From positions 240,247 to 304,246 of the forward strand of contig NZ_LMID01000014.1 of assembly GCF_001428605.1 (NCBI RefSeq): a stretch of DNA of 64,000 bases. Reading direction: 5' to 3'. A program made the position numbers and the translations under genes. The stretch comes from Sphingomonas sp. Root720. GTDB taxonomy: Bacteria > Pseudomonadota > Alphaproteobacteria > Sphingomonadales > Sphingomonadaceae. The notes beneath the pieces are model-generated. The model had not been told where the DNA came from. It did not search any database and saw nothing but the letters and a program-made list of their open reading frames with translations. Below are positions 1 to 8,695 of this stretch, one piece after another; within the stretch, counting starts at the first letter, position 1; each line of letters begins with the position of its first letter.

Positions 1-886
1 TCGGTTCGCTGGCATGGACGCCATCGACATGGTTGTTCCGGTTCTGTGCGATCATAGCGCCGACCTGCGCGAACAGGTCGGCGTCGATGATCGCGTCATG
101 CTCACCGGGATAGGCCTTGCCCTTGTGGACCATATCTCCGCGGTAGAGGCGGTTCTGCAGCATCAGGTGGAGGGCGCCGCGGCTGAAGGCGGCGTTGCCC
201 CGCTCGACACCACTACGATCGATCCGTGGCCTGCTGCGGATTCCGCGCTCTTCGAGATCGATCGCCAGCGCCAGCACCGAACTCAGTTCCAGATAGCGCT
301 CGAAGATCATGCGGACCGTGGCGGCATCTTCGGGGACGACCACCAGCTTGCGGTTCTCGACGGCATAGCCGAGTGGCGGAACGCCACCCATCCACATGCC
401 GCGGGCCTTGGACGCCGCGATCTTGTCGCGGATGCGTTCGCTGGTGACCTCGCGTTCGAACTGGGCGAAGGAGAGCAGGACGTTGAGGGTAAGGCGCCCC
501 ATGCTGCTGGTGGTGTTGAAGGCCTGGGTGACGCTGACGAAAGAGGCTTGGCTCTGGTCGAGCACCTCGACGATCCGGGCGAAGTCGGCGAGGCTGCGGG
601 TCAGCCGGTCGATCTTGTATACGACGATGCAGTCGACCTTGCCCGCCTTGATATCGGCGAGGAGCTGTTTGAGGGCAGGGCGGTCCATAGTGCCGCCCGA
701 CAGGCCGCCATCATCATAGGCGGTGGGCACGAGCTTCCAGCCCTCATGGCGCTGGCTGGCGATATAGGCCTCGCAGGCCTCGCGCTGAGCGTCGAGGCTG
801 TTGAACTCCTGCTCCAAGCCCTTCTCGTCGGACTTGCGGGTGTAGACCGCGCAGCGGATCAGCTTGCCGTCACTGGGCCGCGGCAT
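1..886 (-). CDS. Serine recombinase (large resolvase/invertase family), 3' end beyond window
   Basis: Site-specific DNA recombinase that would cut and rejoin DNA through a serine nucleophile. The first 295 residues are visible on the minus strand. The N-terminal catalytic domain starts with the Y-T-R-K-S motif, so Ser19 is the likely nucleophile. It continues with the conserved DGGxSGGxxDRP region and the VYKIDRLTRS and SFAQFERE signatures of resolvases. The recombinase domain follows (GGVPPLGYxxxxxxLVVxP). The start is the ATG at 886, inside the tail of the upstream DUF2924 gene (16-base overlap), which suggests translational coupling. The DUF3489-DUF2924-recombinase order is a known alphaproteobacterial cassette. 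The C-terminal end lies outside the window, so intactness cannot be judged. Confidence 0.9.
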   Translation of the reverse strand, partial: MPRPSDGKLIRCAVYTRKSDEKGLEQEFNSLDAQREACEAYIASQRHEGWKLVPTAYDDGGLSGGTMDRPALKQLLADIKAGKVDCIVVYKIDRLTRSLADFARIVEVLDQSQASFVSVTQAFNTTSSMGRLTLNVLLSFAQFEREVTSERIRDKIAASKARGMWMGGVPPLGYAVENRKLVVVPEDAATVRMIFERYLELSSVLALAIDLEERGIRSRPRIDRSGVERGNAAFSRGALHLMLQNRLYRGDMVHKGKAYPGEHDAIIDADLFAQVGAMIAQNRNNHVDGVHASEP

Positions 887-1319
887 CAGGCTTCTCCTTC
901 AGACCGAAGAAGCGCGGGCCTGACCAAGCTGCCCCGGTGATTTCACGGGCTATGGGGGTGAGCGAGCGATACTGGCGATCCTGGAACTGGAAGCCGTCCT
1001 CCAGCACCAGCACATGGTAGATGATGCCATGCCATTGCCGGACCAACTTCGTCCCCGGTTTCATCGAGCGATCCTTGCCCAGATCGATATCGCCGGTCTC
1101 GACGAGTTGCTTCGTCAGGCGCTTTAGCTCGCGGCGGGTGCCAGTGGTGAGGCCGCCGCGGACGCGCTCCTGCATCTGCCAGGCGATGGCCCGGCTGGCG
1201 AGATCGCGGCCGAGGCCGAGCGGCATGAGCTGGCCCTTATGATATTTGCGCCATTCGGTGCGGAGCTGGGCCTGCGACAACGTCGCAAGCCCGGCCAGTT
1301 GGTCGTCGATGCCGGCCAT
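870..1319 (-). CDS. DUF2924 family protein (recombinase-associated)
   Basis: A 149-residue protein of the DUF2924 family. These proteins sit immediately upstream of serine recombinases in alphaproteobacterial islands and have no established biochemical role. The N-terminus is rich in Leu/Ala/Gln with a WRKYHKGQLMPL stretch, then a basic middle and a C-terminal segment with WHG and an RSLTxIAREITGAxWSGPRFFGL motif. That C-terminal segment is typical of the family and probably binds nucleic acid. The start ATG overlaps the DUF3489 stop by ATGA, and the 3' end overlaps the recombinase start. A decayed copy of its first 34 codons occurs at 41333-41434. Confidence 0.85.
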   Translation of the reverse strand: MAGIDDQLAGLATLSQAQLRTEWRKYHKGQLMPLGLGRDLASRAIAWQMQERVRGGLTTGTRRELKRLTKQLVETGDIDLGKDRSMKPGTKLVRQWHGIIYHVLVLEDGFQFQDRQYRSLTPIAREITGAAWSGPRFFGLKEKPDAAAQ

Positions 1320-1564
1320 CAGCTGGCCAGCCGATAGCTGGTCTCGCCGGTGCGGCGGGTTTCCTTGAGAAGCTCCTGCTTCTTGCGAATCCCCGAGAGG
1401 AAGGAGCGGGTGCTATGCGGCTGCCAGTGGGTTGCCTCCATGATCTCCGTCAGCGTGGCGCCGCGGTTGCGCGAGAGCAGCTTGGTGACGGTCGCGGCTT
1501 TGGACGGTCGGGCAGGGATGGGGGCAGCGGGCGCGACTTCGGTGGGCTGCTGGGTATCGTCCAT
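1319..1564 (-). CDS. DUF3489 family small protein
   Basis: An 81-residue protein with a Pro/Ala-rich N-terminus and a C-terminal winged-helix-like DUF3489 domain. The visible signature runs through TKLLSRNRGATLTEIMEATHW, then SFLSGIRKK and TGETSYRL. I chose the ATG at 1564 (MDDTQQ) over one 14 codons upstream because it gives the usual short family N-terminus. It is the first gene of the recombinase cassette and its TGA overlaps the DUF2924 ATG. It is probably a DNA-binding accessory, but its function is unproven. A decayed paralogue of its C-terminal half lies at 41434-41553. Confidence 0.8.
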   Translation of the reverse strand: MDDTQQPTEVAPAAPIPARPSKAATVTKLLSRNRGATLTEIMEATHWQPHSTRSFLSGIRKKQELLKETRRTGETSYRLAS

Positions 1565-1797
1565 GGTGGTTCTCCTCGGGATCGCGTGATTGCGTCCCAC
1601 CACCAAGAGCCCCGTCGGTCGGACCGATCAGGGCAGCGACCTTCATCAGGACCGCGATTCAGCAGCACTACCCATGCTCAGCTTTTGCTAGATGTCGAGT
1701 GCTTTCCCGACGACAAGCGAAACTACCTCTGAAATGGCGTGAGCATTCGCTAAGACCGCTTGTTGGATGCTCTCAGAATGCAAGTGCAATGGGCATC

Positions 1798-1823
1798 TGA
1801 ACCGCGCCGGGTCTGCCGGAGGC
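1798..1823 (+). repeat. Left terminal inverted repeat of the IS3-family element
   Basis: A 26-bp repeat starting TGAACCGCGCCGGGTCTGCC. It pairs with 3092-3117 on the opposite strand with a single C/T mismatch at position 16. Confidence 0.9.
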
Positions 1824-1836
1824 GTTGGGTTGTGAG

Positions 1837-2742
1837 TCACGCTGCCATATCGAGATTGCTTGCGGCCGCATAATATAGATCTTCGGCTTCAGCAGGCGGG
1901 ATGTTGCCAATGGGCTCCAGCAGCCGGCGATGGTTGAACCAGTCGACCCACTCGAGCGTGGCATACTCGACCGCTTCAAAGCTGCGCCACGGCCCGCGCC
2001 TGTGGATCACCTCGGCCTTGTAGAGACCGTTGATGGTCTCGGCCAAAGCGTTGTCGTAGCTATTGCCGACACTGCCGACCGATGGCTCGATACCGGCTTC
2101 GGCGAGGCGCTCGGTGTACTTGATGGACACGTACTGCGACCCGCGGTCGCTATGATGGATGAAGCCGTCCCGATGGGCCGGCCGGCGATCATGAAGCGCC
2201 TGTTCCAGGGCATCGAGGACGAAGCTGGCATGCGCCGTCCTGCTGGTCCGCCAGCCGACGATCCGCCTGGCGTAGGTGTCGATGATGAAGGCGACATAGA
2301 CGAACCCGGGCCAGGTCGCGACGTAGGTGAAGTCCGACATCCACAGCATGTTCGGCGCTGGCGCGTAGAACCTGCTATTGACGTGATCGAGCGGGCACGG
2401 CGCGGCCTTGTCGCTGATGGTCGTGCGCACCGGCTTGCCTCGGATCACGCCTGCCAGGCCCATCTCACGCATCAGACGCGCGACTGTACAGCGAGCGACG
2501 GACACGCCCTCCCGCATCATCTGCCGCCACACCTTGCGCACGCCGTAGACCGCGAAGTTCTCGGCAAACACGCGCGCGACCTCGGGCTTCAGGGCGACAT
2601 CCCGCTGCGCCCGCGCCGACAGGCGTGTCGGATCTTGTCGCTGCGCGACGCGCTCGTGATAGGTAGATGGGGCGATCGGCAGAACGCGGCAGATCGGCTC
2701 GACCCGATAGGCATCACGGTGATCGTCAATGAAGGCGATCAT
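1837..2742 (-). CDS. IS3-family transposase OrfB (DDE integrase core)
   Basis: A 301-residue OrfB with an HTH-like HxxYGxRKVWRQM region at about residues 65-75 ([11 protein letters not shown]) and the rve integrase core. Catalytic signatures are WMSDFTYV (first Asp), HHSDRGSQY (second Asp) and [16 protein letters not shown] (Glu). These are complete, so the catalytic subunit looks intact. Normally OrfB is made as an OrfAB fusion by programmed -1 frameshifting at the junction. Here orfA is damaged, so a functional OrfAB is unlikely. The start ATG overlaps the orfA TGA. Confidence 0.9.
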   Translation of the reverse strand: MIAFIDDHRDAYRVEPICRVLPIAPSTYHERVAQRQDPTRLSARAQRDVALKPEVARVFAENFAVYGVRKVWRQMMREGVSVARCTVARLMREMGLAGVIRGKPVRTTISDKAAPCPLDHVNSRFYAPAPNMLWMSDFTYVATWPGFVYVAFIIDTYARRIVGWRTSRTAHASFVLDALEQALHDRRPAHRDGFIHHSDRGSQYVSIKYTERLAEAGIEPSVGSVGNSYDNALAETINGLYKAEVIHRRGPWRSFEAVEYATLEWVDWFNHRRLLEPIGNIPPAEAEDLYYAAASNLDMAA

Positions 2743-3064
2743 CGCCGGAACGGGCGGTCGAGCTCCGCCTGCGCAAAATATGCCGACGCCTTGCGCAGAA
2801 TCTCGTTGGCCTGCCGCAACTCGCGGACTTCGCGCTCCAGCGCCTTCACCTTGTCAGCAACTTCGGTCGGGACACCAGCACGCTTGCCGCTATCCACCTC
2901 GGCCTTCTTCACCCACTCATGCAGCGTCTGCGGAACGCAGCCGACCTTCTCTGAGATCGAAACGATAGCAGCCCACGTGACGGATGATCCGCTTCGTGGT
3001 CCAGCGCCATCCGTACCGCGCGCCCGCGGACCTCAGGCGCAAATTTGTTCGTCGTCTTGCTCAT
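2739..3064 (-). pseudogene. IS3-family transposase OrfA, frameshifted
   Basis: Begins ATG at 3064 ([19 protein letters not shown]...) and ends TGA at 2739, a span of 326 bases, one short of a whole number of codons. The first frame reads to HPSRG and then stops after 51 residues. Continuing one frame over restores the expected [12 protein letters not shown], then [19 protein letters not shown] and a leucine-zipper-like [20 protein letters not shown] tail. The lesion is therefore a single-base deletion near 2975-2985. This is far from the orfA/orfB junction, so it is not the programmed frameshift. Confidence 0.85.
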
Positions 3065-3091
3065 ACAGGCTCCACCTTCTCAGGAGTTGGA

Positions 3092-3117
3092 GCCTCCGGC
3101 AAACCCGGCGCGGTTCA
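3092..3117 (-). repeat. Right terminal inverted repeat of the IS3-family element
   Basis: Read on the minus strand it begins TGAACCGCGCCGGGTTTGCC and matches the left end in 25 of 26 positions. It lies upstream of orfA, as expected for the 5' end of the element. Confidence 0.9.
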
Positions 3118-3152
3118 ATTGACGTAGAGGCGATCGGGTGCCTCCTTTTTGG

Positions 3153-4034
3153 TCAAAGTGCATCAGCCTTGCCCCCGATCGTTCGCTGACGACGCGCCGC
3201 AACCAGCGTATTCCGTAACAGGCAGGCGACCGTCATCGGCCCGACGCCGCCCGGCACCGGCGTAATCGCCGCCGCATGGCCGAGCTCTTCGAAGGCGGTG
3301 TCGCCGACCAGTCGGCTCTCCCTGCCCGGTTCGCCGACCCGGTTGATCCCGACGTCGATCACGACCGCCCCGGCCTTCACCCAGTGGCCGCGCACCAGAC
3401 CGGGGCTGCCCGCCGCCACCACGACGATGTCGGCCGTGCGGACGATGTCGGGCAGGTTGCGGGTCAGGATATGCGTCACCGTGACCGTGCATTCGCGTTC
3501 GAGCAGCAGCATCGCCACCGGCTTGCCGACGATGTTCGACTTGCCGATCACCACCGCCTTCAAACCCCGGAAATCGTCGATCACCGTTCCGAGCAGCAGC
3601 ATGCAGCCGAGCGGTGTGCAGGGCACCAGCCCTTCGGTACCGATCGACAGCCGCCCGACATTGACTGGATGGAAGCCGTCGACATCCTTCAGCGGGTCGA
3701 TCGCATCGAGCACCAGATCGGCGCGGATATGTTTCGGGAGGGGCAGCTGTACGAGAATGCCGTGGACCTGCGAATCGCGGTTGAGCCGATCGATCAGCCC
3801 CAGCAGTTCATCCTCGCCGGTCTCCGCCGGAAGGCGGTGCTCGAAGGAGCGGATACCCGCCTTGCGCGTCTGGGCCAGCTTGCGGCCGACATAGACCATG
3901 CTGGCGGGATCCTCGCCGACCAGCACGACCGCCAGCCCCGGCACGACAGCTTGTGCGGCCAGCGCCTTCACGCCGACCGCGACTTCGGCCTGGATCGCCG
4001 CCGCAATGGCCTTTCCGTCGATGATGGCAGCCAT
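3153..4034 (-). CDS. folD: Bifunctional methylenetetrahydrofolate dehydrogenase / methenyltetrahydrofolate cyclohydrolase
   Basis: A 293-residue cytoplasmic enzyme that oxidises 5,10-methylene-THF to 5,10-methenyl-THF with NADP+ and hydrolyses it to 10-formyl-THF. The substrate domain carries the YxxxK motif (Tyr48, Lys52), VQLPLP at 95-100 and DVDGFHPVN at 117-125. The Rossmann nucleotide loop [14 protein letters not shown] is at 161-174 and [10 protein letters not shown] at 259-268. It is the last gene of the sox-purU-folD unit, 4 bp after purU. The context says it processes methylene-THF made by sarcosine oxidase. It may be a second, catabolic folD beside a housekeeping copy elsewhere. Confidence 0.95.
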   Translation of the reverse strand: MAAIIDGKAIAAAIQAEVAVGVKALAAQAVVPGLAVVLVGEDPASMVYVGRKLAQTRKAGIRSFEHRLPAETGEDELLGLIDRLNRDSQVHGILVQLPLPKHIRADLVLDAIDPLKDVDGFHPVNVGRLSIGTEGLVPCTPLGCMLLLGTVIDDFRGLKAVVIGKSNIVGKPVAMLLLERECTVTVTHILTRNLPDIVRTADIVVVAAGSPGLVRGHWVKAGAVVIDVGINRVGEPGRESRLVGDTAFEELGHAAAITPVPGGVGPMTVACLLRNTLVAARRQRTIGGKADAL

Positions 4035-4038
4035 CGGA

Positions 4039-4896
4039 TCAGTCCGTGAAAACTACGGTCTTGGCGCCGTTGAGCAGCACCCGGTCGGCGAGGTGATGGC
4101 GCACGGCCCGGGCCAGGACCCGGCTTTCGATATCGCGGCCTTTGCGCACCAGCGCCTCGGGCGAATCCGCGTGGCTGATCTGCTCGACATCCTGCGCGAT
4201 GATCGGTCCTTCATCGAGATCGGCGGTGACATAATGCGCGGTCGCACCGATCATCTTCACGCCCCGGGCATGCGCCTGGTGATAGGGCTTGGCGCCCTTG
4301 AAGCCTGGCAGGAAGCTGTGGTGGATGTTGATGCACCGTCCGGACAGGAAAGTGGCCAGATCGTCCGACAATATCTGCATGTAGCGGGCGAGGACGATCA
4401 GCTCGGCGCCGGTCTCGTCCACCACCGCCTTGATGCGGGCCTCCTGCTCGGCCTTGGTGTTGCGGGTAATCGGGAAATGGTGGAAGGGCACCCCGCCGAG
4501 ATCGAGCCCTTCATAAGTCTCGCGCGGGTGGTTGGAGACGATGCCGACCACGTCCATCGGCATTTCGCCGATCCGCCAGCGATAGAGAAGATCGGCCAGG
4601 CAATGATCGAACTTGGAGACGAGCAGCAACACCTTGCGCGGCGCATCGGCGGGTCGGATCGACCAGGTCATGTCGTGCGCGTCGGCGAGCGTCCCGAAGC
4701 TTTCGATCAGCGCTGCGCCCCGATCCTCGGTCAGGGTGAACAGCACACGCATGAAGAAATTGCCGGTTTCCCCATCCTCGAACTGGGCGGCTTCGCGGAT
4801 GTTGCCGCCGGCGTCGAACAGCAGGCCGGTCACCCGGCTGACAATACCCGGCTGATCGGGGCAGGACAAGGTAAGGACGTGCAGGATGTCGCTCAT
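4039..4896 (-). CDS. purU: Formyltetrahydrofolate deformylase
   Basis: Hydrolyses 10-formyl-THF to formate and THF. The 285-residue protein has an N-terminal ACT domain (about 6-80) and a formyltransferase-fold domain with [16 protein letters not shown] (190-205; Asn190 and His192 catalytic by family analogy) and DLDEGPI with Asp228. Start chosen at 4896 (MSDILHV), which gives normal PurU length; an upstream in-frame ATG at 4965 would add an atypical tail. It lies 46 bp after soxG and 4 bp before folD. Together FolD and PurU regenerate free THF for sarcosine oxidase and release the methyl carbon as formate. Confidence 0.95.
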   Translation of the reverse strand: MSDILHVLTLSCPDQPGIVSRVTGLLFDAGGNIREAAQFEDGETGNFFMRVLFTLTEDRGAALIESFGTLADAHDMTWSIRPADAPRKVLLLVSKFDHCLADLLYRWRIGEMPMDVVGIVSNHPRETYEGLDLGGVPFHHFPITRNTKAEQEARIKAVVDETGAELIVLARYMQILSDDLATFLSGRCINIHHSFLPGFKGAKPYHQAHARGVKMIGATAHYVTADLDEGPIIAQDVEQISHADSPEALVRKGRDIESRVLARAVRHHLADRVLLNGAKTVVFTD

Positions 4897-4942
4897 GGCA
4901 ATCCCTCGAAGAAAATGACGGTGGGAACGGGAAAGGGTGCGG

Positions 4943-5473
4943 TCAGCCGAACTCGACGACCGCATCGCGGAACCAGCGATGGAGATAGTCGCGGATGCTG
5001 ATGTCGAAGATCAGCCGATAGCCATCGAGGCCCGGCGGCCGATCGATGACGACGTTGACCTGCGCGAACAGGGTCATCGCCGTCTGTTCGGGGGTAGCCA
5101 GCACCCGATTCAGGTCGAGCGAACTCGCCTTGTTGATCAGGTCGGCGGCCCCAGGTCCGGTCACCTCGAAGACGCAGCGGCCGTCGCCCACCCCGACCGA
5201 CAAGGCCGCCGCGGCATCGCGGGCCGCGGCTTCCAGGGCGGCATGGGGAGCGGTGTCGCCAAGGATCAGCCATTCGTCGAGGCCGATCCAGATCACCCGC
5301 ACTGCGCCGTCGCTCGCACGATTGGGAACGGTCGTCAGCGGCGTTCCGATCAGCGTTCCGATCCGGGCGAGATCGTCTGCCGTGGGAAGCCGCAGCCGCA
5401 GGGTTGTGATCGGCCCGGGCGCGATTTCGCGAACCGTGACGGTTGATGCCGTCGCTTGAAAACCGTCAGCCAT
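4943..5473 (-). CDS. soxG: Sarcosine oxidase gamma subunit
   Basis: A 176-residue subunit of heterotetrameric sarcosine oxidase (alpha-beta-gamma-delta), which oxidises sarcosine to glycine with transfer of the methyl group to THF. It shows the gamma-family pattern: a [16 protein letters not shown] core, then [12 protein letters not shown], a [17 protein letters not shown] central segment related to the GcvT fold, and a C-terminal [14 protein letters not shown]. Start at 5473 overlaps the 3' end of soxA by 8 bases. This intact gamma contrasts with the truncated one in the second sox locus at 36822. Confidence 0.92.
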   Translation of the reverse strand: MADGFQATASTVTVREIAPGPITTLRLRLPTADDLARIGTLIGTPLTTVPNRASDGAVRVIWIGLDEWLILGDTAPHAALEAAARDAAAALSVGVGDGRCVFEVTGPGAADLINKASSLDLNRVLATPEQTAMTLFAQVNVVIDRPPGLDGYRLIFDISIRDYLHRWFRDAVVEFG

Positions 5474-8393
5474 TGAGCCGCGCTCCTTCGGGATCATAGA
5501 GAGTCGGCTGGACGATGGTTGCGGACAGGCGCCGCCCCTGATGCTCCAAGGTCACGCTTTGGCCGATCCGGCCGGTGCCGCCATGAACCAGCGCCATGGC
5601 GACGCCCTTTCCGAAGGTCGGACTGAACACGCTGGAGGTGACGAAGCCGTCACTCTCCCGCTCCGCGCCGACGCCCTTCACGATATGGGCGCCGATCGGC
5701 AGCATGTCGCCGGCTTCGGTCCGCAGCCCCACCAGTTGCAGCCGTTTCGAATCCTTGTGGATATCGAGCATCAGTGATCGCTTGCCGGCGAAATCGCCCT
5801 TGCGTCGCAAGACATGGTCCCAGCCGATGTTGAGCGGCGTGGTGGTCCCGTCGGTGTCGGCACCGATGTGCAGATAGCCCTTTTCGAGGCGCAGCAGGTT
5901 CCAGGCATCGATGCCGATCGGGGCCACGCCATGGCGCTGACCGAGCCGCATCAGCATATCCCACAGCTCGATAGTACGCCCGGTGGGAACGTTAACCTCG
6001 TAGGAGGTCTCGCCGGTATAGCTGACCCGCATGACCCGCGCCTCAATGCCGCCGACCGTGCCGGTCTGGAAGCTCATATGCGGGAAGGCGTCGCCTGCCA
6101 GCGGGAAGCTCGTCCCTGCATCGGTCAGCAGGTCGCGGGCATTGGGGCCGGTCAGGGTGATCACCGACCAGCTCGTCGTCACCGGCGCGACGAGGACGTC
6201 ATAGTCGACGAATTCGCACTGCAGCCATTCCTCCAGCCAGGCCGCGATACGATCGGCCCCCGCGCTCGATGCGCCGACCAGGAAATGATCTTCGCCCAGC
6301 CGCGCGCAGACGCCGTCGTCGATGACCACGCCAAGTTCGTTGAGCATCAGGCCGTAGCGAACCTTTCCGACCTTCAGGGTCGACATCGCGCTGGCATAGA
6401 CAAAGTCGAGCAGCTTGCCGGCGTCGGGGCCGCGCACTTCGATCTTGCCGAGCGGCGACCCATCGAAGATGCCGACGCCGTCACGCACCCTCTTAGCCTC
6501 GCGCTGTTCCGCCTCGGAGCGGCTCTCGCCGGGTTGCGGATAGGCCGAAGGCCGGACCCAGCCATAATCCTCCATGATCGCGCCCAGCGCGACATGGCGA
6601 TCGTGCAGCGCCAGGCGGCGCAGCGGCCGCAGCAGTTCGCCATGCGCGCGACCGGCGAAGGCGCCGAGCGCCATCGGCACGAAGGGGAAGCGGAAACGGG
6701 TCGTGCCGGTCTCGCCGATCCCTTGCCCGGTCAGCCCGGCCATGATCGCCAGCGCATTGACGTTCGATGTCTTGCCCTGGTCGGATGCCATGCCGAGCGT
6801 CGTGTAGCGCTTGAGATGCTCGACCGAGCGGAAGCTTTCCCGCGCGGCCAGCCCGATATCGTCGGCGCTGACGTCGTTCTGCATATCGACGAAAGCCTTG
6901 CCCGGCGCATCGACCTGCCAGCAGGCGGTGATGGCCGATGGCGCGTGGGCCTGGGTCGCTCTCGGCGCATTGCCGCCCTCCTGGCCCGCGGCATGTCCAC
7001 TGATGAGGGCTTCCTGCAAAGTGCGCAGGCCGGCCGCCGCACCGACCGAACGCTCGTTCTGAACCGAGACATCGGGACGAAAGGCGGTCAGTTCCTCGTC
7101 GTAGGCGAGCCGGCCGCCCGATTGGGAGAAGAGATTCACATTCGGATTGCTCCCCCCGGACATCGCCAGCAGATCGCAGGCAAAGTGGACATGGCCGCCC
7201 TCCGCCGTGCGGATCGTCGCCCCCCGCAACGCCTTTGCCCCCTTAGTCGCCACGACCGCCGCCCCGCGCAAGAGGCATATGCCCAGAGTTTCGACCGACG
7301 CGGCAACCGTCGCGTCGACGGCGGCGCGGCTGTCGACGACCGCCGCGACCACGCCCCCCGCCTCATGGAAGGCGACAGCAGTGCGATAGGCTTCGTCATT
7401 GTTGGTGAAGATCAACGCACGGTCGCCGGCCCGCACGCCGTAGCGCGCGAGATAATGGCGGACCGAACCCGCCAGCATGACGCCCGGCCGGTCATTGCCG
7501 GGGAAGACCAGCGGCCGTTCGATCGCCCCAGTGGCGAGCACGACCCGGCCCGCGCGCACTTGCCACTGGCGATAGCGCGGCAAATGCGCGGGCGCCGCGG
7601 GATCGTCGCCCGACACCGTTTCCACCATCGTCAGCGCGTCATGATCGAAATAGCCGGTGACGGTGGTGTTGGGAAGGATGCGGACATGCGGCATCGCGCC
7701 GAGCGCCGCGGCCGTTTCCTCTGCCCAACGGTCGCCCGCCATGCCGTCGACTTCGCCGCCATCCCAGCGCAGACGGCCACCGAGCATATGATCCTGCTCG
7801 ACAAGGATCACCCGTGCGCCACCGGCCGCCGCCGAACGCGCCGCGGCAAGCCCGGCCGGGCCGGAGCCGACCACCAGCACGTCGCAATGGGCGAAGCGTG
7901 TCTCGTACCGGTCGGGATCGGCGCTCTTCGGGGCCTTGCCCAGTCCTGCAGCCCGCCGGATGAAGCCTTCATAGACATGCCAGTGCGGCCACATGAAGGT
8001 CTTGTAGTAGAAGCCCGCCACCAGGAAGCGCGAGGCGAGATTGTTCACCCCCCCGATATCGAACCGGACACTGGGCCAGCAATTGACAGCCTTCGCTTTC
8101 AGCCCGTCGTGCAGCCGGATCTCCGTCGCGCGCAGATTGGGGGCGGTGCGGGCTCCGGTACCGAGCTGCATCAGCGCGTTGGGCTCCTCAGGCCCGAAAC
8201 CGATGATCCCGCGCGGGCGGTGATATTTGAACGATCGGCCGACCAGTCGCACGCCGTTCGCCAGCAGGGCGGAGGCGAGCGTGTCGCCCGCATAACCGGC
8301 ATAGTCGCGCCCTTCGAAGCGGAAGGACAGTGGCCGGCTGCGATCGATCCGTCCGCCGGTGGCGAGACGGAGGCGCTGGGCGCCGCCGCTCAT
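5466..8393 (-). CDS. soxA: Sarcosine oxidase alpha subunit
   Basis: A 975-residue catalytic subunit that binds NAD+ and THF. The N-terminal 2Fe-2S-ferredoxin-like segment (about 15-95) contains FEGRDYAGYAGDTLASALL and SFKYHRPRGI. A dinucleotide-binding GSGPAG lies at 176-181 and a second GNDRPGVM segment lies further on. The C-terminal 380 residues are an aminomethyltransferase (GcvT) fold for THF binding, with a GIDAWNLLRLEKGYLHIGADTDG-like signature. Length is typical of SoxA. Its ATG overlaps the soxD stop by 4 bases. The protein is about as similar in layout to soxA at 33878 as one expects of paralogues; the two are not recent duplicates by eye. Confidence 0.96.
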   Translation of the reverse strand: MSGGAQRLRLATGGRIDRSRPLSFRFEGRDYAGYAGDTLASALLANGVRLVGRSFKYHRPRGIIGFGPEEPNALMQLGTGARTAPNLRATEIRLHDGLKAKAVNCWPSVRFDIGGVNNLASRFLVAGFYYKTFMWPHWHVYEGFIRRAAGLGKAPKSADPDRYETRFAHCDVLVVGSGPAGLAAARSAAAGGARVILVEQDHMLGGRLRWDGGEVDGMAGDRWAEETAAALGAMPHVRILPNTTVTGYFDHDALTMVETVSGDDPAAPAHLPRYRQWQVRAGRVVLATGAIERPLVFPGNDRPGVMLAGSVRHYLARYGVRAGDRALIFTNNDEAYRTAVAFHEAGGVVAAVVDSRAAVDATVAASVETLGICLLRGAAVVATKGAKALRGATIRTAEGGHVHFACDLLAMSGGSNPNVNLFSQSGGRLAYDEELTAFRPDVSVQNERSVGAAAGLRTLQEALISGHAAGQEGGNAPRATQAHAPSAITACWQVDAPGKAFVDMQNDVSADDIGLAARESFRSVEHLKRYTTLGMASDQGKTSNVNALAIMAGLTGQGIGETGTTRFRFPFVPMALGAFAGRAHGELLRPLRRLALHDRHVALGAIMEDYGWVRPSAYPQPGESRSEAEQREAKRVRDGVGIFDGSPLGKIEVRGPDAGKLLDFVYASAMSTLKVGKVRYGLMLNELGVVIDDGVCARLGEDHFLVGASSAGADRIAAWLEEWLQCEFVDYDVLVAPVTTSWSVITLTGPNARDLLTDAGTSFPLAGDAFPHMSFQTGTVGGIEARVMRVSYTGETSYEVNVPTGRTIELWDMLMRLGQRHGVAPIGIDAWNLLRLEKGYLHIGADTDGTTTPLNIGWDHVLRRKGDFAGKRSLMLDIHKDSKRLQLVGLRTEAGDMLPIGAHIVKGVGAERESDGFVTSSVFSPTFGKGVAMALVHGGTGRIGQSVTLEHQGRRLSATIVQPTLYDPEGARLNG

Positions 8394-8686
8394 CGTGCGC
8401 CTCCCTCGTCGGCGATGGCCGGCGGCTGTTCGACCATATGATAGACCGCGCGGATGCGGTGGGTCGCGGTATCGCGCGCGACGTTGAACCAGCGGCGACA
8501 GCCAGAGGCATGCAGCCAGCGTTCGAGATGTTCGCCACGCGGATTGATTTTCTCACTCAGATAGCGGCCCCAGGTCAGGTCATCGATCGCCTCGGGCGGT
8601 CCGGGGCGGATGACGTGGCTCTGGCCGCCGCAACGGAACTCGATCTCGTCACGCGGACCGCACCAGGGACAGGATATTTGCAGCAT
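8390..8686 (-). CDS. soxD: Sarcosine oxidase delta subunit
   Basis: A 98-residue zinc-binding subunit. Putative ligands are Cys6 and Cys9 (CPWC), His59 and Cys63 in WLHASGCRRWF, the arrangement conserved in SoxD. It lies 9 bp after soxB and overlaps soxA by 4 bases, in the canonical B-D-A-G order. Confidence 0.93.
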   Translation of the reverse strand: MLQISCPWCGPRDEIEFRCGGQSHVIRPGPPEAIDDLTWGRYLSEKINPRGEHLERWLHASGCRRWFNVARDTATHRIRAVYHMVEQPPAIADEGGAR

Positions 8687-8695
8687 GATCGATCC

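Larger units (their letters stand above)
1798..3117 (-). mobile_element. IS3-family insertion sequence, 1320 bp, orfA frameshifted
   Basis: The element is delimited by 26-bp imperfect terminal inverted repeats beginning TGAACCGCGCCGGGT (25 of 26 matching). It encodes orfA and orfB in the IS3 arrangement with an ATGA overlap. No target duplication is visible: the flanking trinucleotides are ATC on the left and ATT on the right. It sits 35 bp downstream of folD, between the sarcosine operon and the recombinase cassette. The missing duplication and the orfA frameshift suggest an old or rearranged copy. Confidence 0.92.

Noticed and set aside
1565..1797. Possible small gene or attachment site between the recombinase module and the IS
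   Set aside because: No conserved frame, no tRNA-like structure and no repeat shared with another position was found.
1930..3189. 419-codon plus-strand frame across the IS3 element
   Set aside because: Antisense of orfB and orfA; no recognisable protein.
5814..8441. 875-codon open frame on the plus strand opposite soxA
   Set aside because: It is the antisense shadow of soxA caused by high GC; its translation has no family resemblance and soxA is unambiguous.
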